This document shows, one piece after another, positions 58,074 through 64,000 of a DNA stretch of 64,000 nt (position 1 is its first letter; the number at the start of each line of letters is the position of its first letter). The notes under the pieces are model-generated. The model had not been told where the DNA came from, searched no databases, and saw nothing but the letters and a program-made list of their open reading frames with translations. The DNA comes from Chloroflexota bacterium (GTDB lineage: Bacteria > Chloroflexota > Limnocylindria > Limnocylindrales > CSP1-4). Made by a program: the position numbers and the translations under genes. The stretch is from NCBI GenBank assembly GCA_029778235.1, contig JAKOQS010000350.1, forward strand, positions 1 to 64,000, given 5' to 3'.

Positions 58074-59001
58074 GGAGCTTCCTCATCAGCCGGTCCCGGC
58101 GCATGTCGCCGAGGACGCCGAGCGGCCGGAACAGGAGGACGACGATGAGGGCGAGGCCGAAGACGGCCTCCCGCAGGACGGGGATCGCCTGGTTGTACCA
58201 GTCCTTCGGGAGCGGCAGGTAGAACTGGATGACGATGTCGAAGAGGCCGACGGTGAGGAGCACGCCGACGACGGCGCCCCACGCGCGGGCGGTCCCCCCG
58301 AGGATCAGGCCGACCATCGCCGCGAGCGTGATGTCGATCCCGATGTTCGCGGGGTCGAGGAACCGGACCATGACGGCGTTCATCGCGCCGAGGAGGCCCA
58401 TCCCCGCCGACGCGACGCAGAAGAGCCAGATCTTCGTCCGGTACGACGCCTTGCCCAGGCTGCGGGCGAGCGGCTCGTTCCCGCCGATGCCGATGAGCAG
58501 GCGCCCGTACGGAGCACGGTGCACCTGCCAGACGTACGCGAGGATCCCGACGACCACGGCCGCGGTGATGAGGAGCCAGAGGAACTCGTTGTCCTTCGTC
58601 CTCCCGATGTCGAACGGGAACGAGAGGCCGCCGAGGCCCTCCGCGCCGCCGGTGATGTCCGCCTGGGTCGTCGCGAGGATCGCGACGACCGATGCGAAGC
58701 CGAGGGTGCTGACGAGGACCCCGTCCGTGTCGAGGTCGCCGATGATCCACCCGACGAGGATGCCCGCGAGCCCGGAGACGACCGTCGCCGCCGCGGCGCA
58801 CACGAAGAACTGCCACGGCTCGCCGAACGGCCAGTCCACCTGTACGTAGAGGACGCCGAAGACGTACATCCCGAGGCCGAAGAACCCCGCGACGCCGAAG
58901 TTGGCGATGCGGACGAGCCCGAGCTGGAGGTGGAGCAGGAGTGCGAGGCCGGTGACGATCACGACCCCGTAGAGGCCGGAGATCAGGAAGGCGTCGAGCA
59001 T
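58063..59001 (-). CDS. livM: Branched-chain amino acid-type ABC permease (LivM-like)
   Basis: LVRIANFGVAGFFGLGMYVFG, GMGLLGAMNAVMVRFLDPANIGIDITLAAMVGLILGGTARAWGAVVG. Confidence 0.9.
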   Translation of the reverse strand: MLDAFLISGLYGVVIVTGLALLLHLQLGLVRIANFGVAGFFGLGMYVFGVLYVQVDWPFGEPWQFFVCAAAATVVSGLAGILVGWIIGDLDTDGVLVSTLGFASVVAILATTQADITGGAEGLGGLSFPFDIGRTKDNEFLWLLITAAVVVGILAYVWQVHRAPYGRLLIGIGGNEPLARSLGKASYRTKIWLFCVASAGMGLLGAMNAVMVRFLDPANIGIDITLAAMVGLILGGTARAWGAVVGVLLTVGLFDIVIQFYLPLPKDWYNQAIPVLREAVFGLALIVVLLFRPLGVLGDMRRDRLMRKLHGK

Positions 59002-59005
59002 CGCG

Positions 59006-59878
59006 CTACACCTTCGCCGTCTCTGTCAGCCGCGTGCCGCGGATCTTCAGGATGACGATGAACGCGATGATGAGGATCAGCTGCGCGTACAGGACCTGTC
59101 CGAACTGGATCGTCATCGCCGCGACCGCGACCCCCGCGACCACGCCTGCCACGATGACGCCACCGAGGCCCCAGCTCCCGCCGACGAGCACGACGAGGAG
59201 GATGAAGAGGAACTGGCGCCAGCCGAGGAGCGGCGCCACGGCCGAGCCGACGCCGAGGAAGGCGCCGGCGAGCCCGCCGGCGACGCCGGCGATGAACCAG
59301 ATGAGCACGGTGACGACGAGCGGATGGATCCCGCTCACCTTGGCGAGCGCCTCGTCGCTCGCGAGGGCGCGCACCTTCAGGCCGTAGCTCGTCCGCTGGA
59401 TGAACAGGTAGAGGACCAGGGAGAGGACGGCGACGCTCGCGAGCGCGAGGAGGCGGAACGACCCAACGCCCACGCCGAGGACGTCCACGGTGTCCGGCGG
59501 CGGCACGTCGAAGTAGCGGACCGGGTAGCCGAAGACGAACTGGAGCCCGTAGCGAAGGAAGATCGACAGGCCGAACGAGATGATGATCATCTCGAGCGCG
59601 CCCACGTTCCGCCGATGGGCCGGTCGGAACACGATCAGGTAGGTCGCCACGCTCAGGAGCCCGGACATGATCCCGACGGGGATGAGGACCGCGTAGAAGT
59701 CGAGCCCGAACGAGTTGTTCAGCCAGACGCCGAAGTAGGCGCCCAGCGTGAGCGTCTCCGCGTACGCGACGTTGATCAGGCCGGTCAGGCGGTACAGGAG
59801 GGCGAAGCCCACCGCCGCGAGGACGAGCGGGGCGTACTCCGTGAGGCCGATGACCAGGGACTGGGTCACGAACTCCAT
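59006..59878 (-). CDS. livH: Branched-chain amino acid-type ABC permease (LivH-like)
   Basis: LLYRLTGLINVAYAETLTLGAYFGVW, KVRALASDEALAKVSGIHPL, GGSWGLGGVIVAGVVAG. Confidence 0.9.
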   Translation of the reverse strand: MEFVTQSLVIGLTEYAPLVLAAVGFALLYRLTGLINVAYAETLTLGAYFGVWLNNSFGLDFYAVLIPVGIMSGLLSVATYLIVFRPAHRRNVGALEMIIISFGLSIFLRYGLQFVFGYPVRYFDVPPPDTVDVLGVGVGSFRLLALASVAVLSLVLYLFIQRTSYGLKVRALASDEALAKVSGIHPLVVTVLIWFIAGVAGGLAGAFLGVGSAVAPLLGWRQFLFILLVVLVGGSWGLGGVIVAGVVAGVAVAAMTIQFGQVLYAQLILIIAFIVILKIRGTRLTETAKV

Positions 59879-60282
59879 CAGCGACGGCCCTCGACCCGCG
59901 ACGCGGGGAGCCCGCCCTGCCGTCGACGGTGGGCGTCCCTGGCCTGGGGCCGCCCGTACGTGCGGATCGTGCGTCGCTCAGCCAACGAAGATCACCGTGT
60001 CGATCCCTCCCAGGATCGCTCCCGGCCGGTCCGGCCGGACCTCCTCCTCCGTCCGCGCGCGGCGGGGACGCATCGAGACCGCACAGGACAATCGATTATC
60101 GAGAAAGTAGTGGGCGCGACCCGGCGGGCCATCCGGACGGTCCCTGACGCCGGTACGGAAACGCCGCTCCGTACCCGTCCAGCACGCGACGTCGCTGCGT
60201 ACGGACCCGAAGTCGCGAACCCGTACCGAGGTCGGTGGAAGCACCGATGGAGGACGGCCCGGATGGGGTCTAGGCTCGGGCG

Positions 60283-60801
60283 ATGGAGCAGCACGGCCGC
60301 GGCGCGGCCGGGTCGCCGTCCGCGTCCACCGGTGCGCACGCCGGGCCCGGTGTCCCCTCGGGGTCGCCCGCCGGCGCGTCCGCCCGTGCCGACGAGGTGG
60401 ATGCGTCCATCGCCCGCGAGCGCTTCCGCACCGAGGGGATCGTGCCGGCTGCACCCGACCCCCGGATCGAGCAGCTGCTCGAGCCGGGGGAGACCCTCGT
60501 CTCGGTCCACCCGGCGGTCGTCGCGGACACGCGCGCCTTCGCGGACGGCTCCGCGTTCGGTGCCGGCGCGGCCGGCGACCTCTACCTCACGTCGGAGCGA
60601 CTGGTGTTCGCGGGCGGGGTCCTGGTCACCTACCGTCTCGGCGACGTCGAGGAGGCGGTCGTGGCGGGCGACGACGTGCTTCTCGTCATGCGGGACGGCG
60701 TGGGGCTGCGCGTCGCCGTCGCGGAGCCTCGGCTGCTTCGGGTGCAGATCGCGGCGGCCCGCGCCGCCCGGCGCGGCCAGGTGGCGGACCAGGGAGCCTA
60801 G
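60283..60801 (+). CDS. Hypothetical protein, possible PH/GRAM-like domain
   Basis: [35 protein letters not shown]...[30 protein letters not shown] pattern; disordered N-terminus. Confidence 0.55.
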   Translation: MEQHGRGAAGSPSASTGAHAGPGVPSGSPAGASARADEVDASIARERFRTEGIVPAAPDPRIEQLLEPGETLVSVHPAVVADTRAFADGSAFGAGAAGDLYLTSERLVFAGGVLVTYRLGDVEEAVVAGDDVLLVMRDGVGLRVAVAEPRLLRVQIAAARAARRGQVADQGA

Positions 60802-61460
60802 GGCCCCTCGCGGTAGCGGCGCGCCGCCTCGGCGCGGTTCCGCACGTCCAGCTTGGCGAGGATGCTCCCGACGTGGCTCTCGACGGTGCGCGGGGAGATC
60901 GTGAGCGCCTCCGCGATCTCGCGGTCCGTCAGCCCCTCGGCGAGCAGCCGCAGCACCTCCGCCTCCCGCCCACTGAGCGTCGCGAGCGCCGGGTCGCCGT
61001 CGAGGGCCGGGGCACGGCGCGACGTCTCGACGAGGCGGCTCACCAGGCGCGCGGCCATCCGCCGCGGCATGGCCAGCTCCCCGCCGGCGACGCCGCGGAC
61101 GGTCCGCAGCAGCGCCTCCGGGCTCAGGTCCTTCGTGAGGTAGCCGCGGGCTCCGTGCCGCATCGCGTCGAGGACATCCCGGTCGGACGTGGAGACGGTG
61201 AGCATCACGATGGCGGTCTCGGGGAGCCGCGCCCCGAGCTCGCGCACCAGACGCAGGCCGTCCATCCCGGGCAGGTCGATGTCCACGAGCAGCACCTGCG
61301 GCTCCGCCCGGTGCGCGATGGCGAGAGCTTCTTCCGCGGTCGCCGCCTCGGCCACGACCTCGACATCCGGCGCGTCGAGCGCCTGGCGGATCGCCGCGCG
61401 GACCAGCGCGTGGTCGTCGACCAGCATCACCCGGAGCCGGCCGTGCTCGGGGGCGCTCAC
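60798..61460 (-). CDS. NarL/FixJ-type response regulator
   Basis: [75 protein letters not shown]. Confidence 0.95.
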   Translation of the reverse strand: MSAPEHGRLRVMLVDDHALVRAAIRQALDAPDVEVVAEAATAEEALAIAHRAEPQVLLVDIDLPGMDGLRLVRELGARLPETAIVMLTVSTSDRDVLDAMRHGARGYLTKDLSPEALLRTVRGVAGGELAMPRRMAARLVSRLVETSRRAPALDGDPALATLSGREAEVLRLLAEGLTDREIAEALTISPRTVESHVGSILAKLDVRNRAEAARRYREGP

Positions 61461-63169
61461 GCGGAGATCCCGGTGGCGCCGCCGGAGGCGGCCGGGCGCG
61501 ACGGGACCTCGACGATCACGGTGGTCCCGTCGCGAGGCCGCGACTCGATCGAGAGGCGTCCGCCGATGAGAGCAGCGCGCTCGCTCATGCTCGTCAGCCC
61601 GAACCCGCGGCCGGCGATCGCGGCCGGGTCGAATCCCCGGCCGTTGTCGCGCACGGTCAGCCGGACGAGACCGTCCGTGGCGCCCAGGTCCACGCGGACG
61701 ACCGTCGCGTCGGCATGGCGTCGGACGTTGGAGAGCGCCTCCTGCGCGATCCGCAGCAGCTCTGCCTCGGCCCGCGTCCCCAGCGGCGGTATGTCCGCCG
61801 CACACGTGAACTCCGTCCGGATGCCGAACCGGTCGCCGTAGTCGTCCACGTAGCGGCGCATCAGGTCGCGTGGGTCGGCGTCCGGGTCGTCCACGGTCCG
61901 GAGGGCCATGACCGCCTGCCGAGCCTCCGTGAGCCCTGCGTCGATCGCTTCGTCGAGCTCCTCGCACAGCGTGTGCGCCTCGGGTCCCAGGTCCGGCAGG
62001 GCGGCGAGCCGGCCCACCTTGAGCTTCGCGAACCAGAGATCCTGCGCGAGCCCGTCGTGCAGCTCACGGGAGAGCCGGGCGCGTTCCTCGACCGCCGCAC
62101 GGCCCACCTCAGCGTCGCGCAGCCGCTCCAGCCCGACGTTCGCCCGGCGCAGCTCCACGACGTAGGCGCGGGTCTCCGCCTGGATCCCCAGGAGGAGGAT
62201 GACGTCGAACGCCAGGAAGAGCAGGTCCCCGCTGGTCATCATCCCGGCCGAGGCGCTCGGCGTGAACGCGAGCTGGAGCTGGGCGAATCCCGCGACGACG
62301 AGGCCGACCGCCAGGTAGCGGTCCGTCACCGCCCCGCCCCGCCGCGCCCGCCTCCGGGCGAGCAGGGCGGCCACGAAGAAGAGAACAGCCCCGGCGGCCT
62401 GGAGCAGGACGTTCGCGGGGGTCGTGGCCGGGAGCGCCGGGGCGGCGGGTCCGTCGGGGATCGCGACGAGTGAGGGGAGTGCATCCACCCACGCCGGGCC
62501 GAGCAGCGCGATCGCCACCAGGACCGCCGCGGGCCCGAGCGCCACGAGGAGCGGCCGGCGGGTCCCCGAGCCGCGGATCGCGGGCGCCTCGCCGATCACG
62601 AGGAGGACGGCCGCGGTGAGCCGAGCCGCGGTGGCGAGGTACATCGGGCCCTGCCCGAGCGGGGCCGTCCCGATCCCGGGAACGCGGTCGATGCCGAGCA
62701 GGGCCTCGGCGGCGAGGACCAGGTTCGACGCGGAGAGCACGAGGAACGCGGCCGTCTCGTAGAGCGCGGTCCGCTGCCCGCGGTCCCGGTACCGCTGCCA
62801 GGCAAGGCCTGCGACGGCGAGCGTCACGAGCGTCGTGACCGTGTCGAACGCCACGTCCAGCCCGGGCGCCACGATCCGGACCTGCGCGGAGGTCGCCACC
62901 GAGACGAGCGATGCGGCCACGAGGACGAGGGCGGCGACGCCCATCGCCGTGTCGAGGCGGTCGAGGCTGCGGACGCGGCCGACCAGCGTCGTCGCGCGGT
63001 CGGGCCGGCCCTCGACGCTCGACGCCGGCGTGCTCGCGCTCACCGGACCGGGGCCGGCGCTGTCGCCGGGACGGCGGTCGGATCCGGTGGGTCGTCCATC
63101 TTCGAGCTCGTGCCGGCGTGGTCGCCGGGCCATGCCCCCGGTCGCCGTCATCGCCCCGCTCCCGTTCAT
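61457..63169 (-). CDS. NarX-type sensor histidine kinase (HisKA_3)
   Basis: [28 protein letters not shown]-box; [32 protein letters not shown]. Confidence 0.93.
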   Translation of the reverse strand: MNGSGAMTATGGMARRPRRHELEDGRPTGSDRRPGDSAGPGPVSASTPASSVEGRPDRATTLVGRVRSLDRLDTAMGVAALVLVAASLVSVATSAQVRIVAPGLDVAFDTVTTLVTLAVAGLAWQRYRDRGQRTALYETAAFLVLSASNLVLAAEALLGIDRVPGIGTAPLGQGPMYLATAARLTAAVLLVIGEAPAIRGSGTRRPLLVALGPAAVLVAIALLGPAWVDALPSLVAIPDGPAAPALPATTPANVLLQAAGAVLFFVAALLARRRARRGGAVTDRYLAVGLVVAGFAQLQLAFTPSASAGMMTSGDLLFLAFDVILLLGIQAETRAYVVELRRANVGLERLRDAEVGRAAVEERARLSRELHDGLAQDLWFAKLKVGRLAALPDLGPEAHTLCEELDEAIDAGLTEARQAVMALRTVDDPDADPRDLMRRYVDDYGDRFGIRTEFTCAADIPPLGTRAEAELLRIAQEALSNVRRHADATVVRVDLGATDGLVRLTVRDNGRGFDPAAIAGRGFGLTSMSERAALIGGRLSIESRPRDGTTVIVEVPSRPAASGGATGISA

Positions 63170-63345
63170 GCCGCGGTGAGGTGGCGCGCCGACTCTACCA
63201 TCTGCCGGCTGGGGCTCGGCCGGCGTTCGCCCGTTCCGGGCGATGCGCCGAGGCCCGTCCCCTGCCGCACAATCCCGGGTGGACGGTCAGTCCTGTCGTC
63301 CACGCGCGCCCGCCGCCCGGCGGGACGGAGGAGGGTGAGAAGAAG

Positions 63346-63615
63346 ATGATGGAGCAGGTCCTGAAGGATGCCCGCCGCCTGGCGAGCATCGGCACATTCT
63401 TCATCGTGATCGGGTGGGTGTTCGTCATCTACGCCCTGATCGCGGGGGTCATCTGGTGGATCGACCTCGCCCAGCGTGAGGCGTTCAACATCATCGAGGC
63501 CTTCGCGATCTCGGCCAGCGCGATCGGCATCCCGATCTTCATCGCGTTCGTCCTCGCGGGCTTCGGCTACTTCCTTCGGCTCTTCGCGCTCTACGTCGCG
63601 TCGAAGTCGCAGTAG
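63346..63615 (+). CDS. Small two-TM protein (DUF4282-like)
   Basis: MMEQVLKDARRLASIGTFFIVIGWVFVIYALIAGVIWWIDLAQ...AFVLAGFGYFLRLFALYVASKSQ; SD ggaggagg. Confidence 0.6.
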   Translation: MMEQVLKDARRLASIGTFFIVIGWVFVIYALIAGVIWWIDLAQREAFNIIEAFAISASAIGIPIFIAFVLAGFGYFLRLFALYVASKSQ

Positions 63616-63636
63616 CGGCCGCCAGGGGAGGCCGAC

Positions 63637-64000
63637 ATGATCATCCGGCGGATCGCAGCGCTCGCCGCGCTCGCGCTCGTCGTCGCCGCGTGCTCGACGG
63701 GGCCGGGCGCGGGCGGGCAGCTCGAGGGGACCCAGTGGGTCGTCAGGTCGTTCGACCAGGGCGGCCTCATGACGCTCGTCCCGACGAGCGTGTTCGCAGA
63801 TGCCCGGTTCGGCGCCGACCGCGTGAGCGGCACTGCCGGCTGCAATACGTACGACGCGCTCTACCAGGCGGGCGGGCGCACGCTCATCGTCTCGCAGCCG
63901 ACCGCGACCCTGATGGCCTGCGACGAGACGACCATGGCCTTCGAGCAGACGTACCTGACGCTGCTCCAGGAGAGCCGCTTCTACACCGTCCGCAACAACG
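63637..64000 (+). CDS. META/HslJ-like domain lipoprotein (runs off window end)
   Basis: Lipobox ALVVAACSTG; QLEGTQWVVRSFDQGG...VSGTAGCNTYDALYQ...LMACDETTMAFEQTYLTLLQ. Confidence 0.85.
   Translation, partial: MIIRRIAALAALALVVAACSTGPGAGGQLEGTQWVVRSFDQGGLMTLVPTSVFADARFGADRVSGTAGCNTYDALYQAGGRTLIVSQPTATLMACDETTMAFEQTYLTLLQESRFYTVRNN

Overview
High-GC bacterial chromosomal window of about 64 kb, densely coded. I found no convincing tRNA, rRNA, CRISPR, phage or transposase signal. The backbone is metabolic: a fabF C-terminus, a CopA-type copper ATPase, a LuxR/MalT-type (LAL) regulator, and a sulfatase / DUF1269-like / radical-SAM maturase / SulP cluster. It continues with an ECF-like sigma factor coupled to an O6-alkylguanine-DNA alkyltransferase, aminotransferase plus transketolase, a double AI-2E-type transporter, 2-oxoacid:ferredoxin oxidoreductase (KorAB), proline enzymes, polyamine-type ABC genes, an aa3-type cytochrome oxidase operon, a GMC oxidoreductase, a branched-chain-amino-acid-type ABC operon, and a NarL-type two-component pair. 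The strongest unusual theme is recurrent cupredoxin modules fused to copper-handling membrane proteins. The CoxII C-terminus and a separate polytopic protein five genes into the cox operon carry near-duplicate type-1 copper domains (63 of 91 residues identical by hand alignment). CopA has an extra TM segment plus a cupredoxin-like tail, and a stand-alone cupredoxin lipoprotein lies elsewhere. Other notable items: a tandem AI-2E fusion, a DUF1269-sulfatase fusion, a SEC-C tail on an anSME-like enzyme, a LAL regulator with no normal start codon for its conserved N-terminus, repeated -10-like boxes 6-10 nt before start codons (possible leaderless transcripts), several tandem repeats and strong hairpins. 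Lineage was not determined; Chloroflexota-like is a weak guess. All family calls are by eye from translated motifs; no searches were run.
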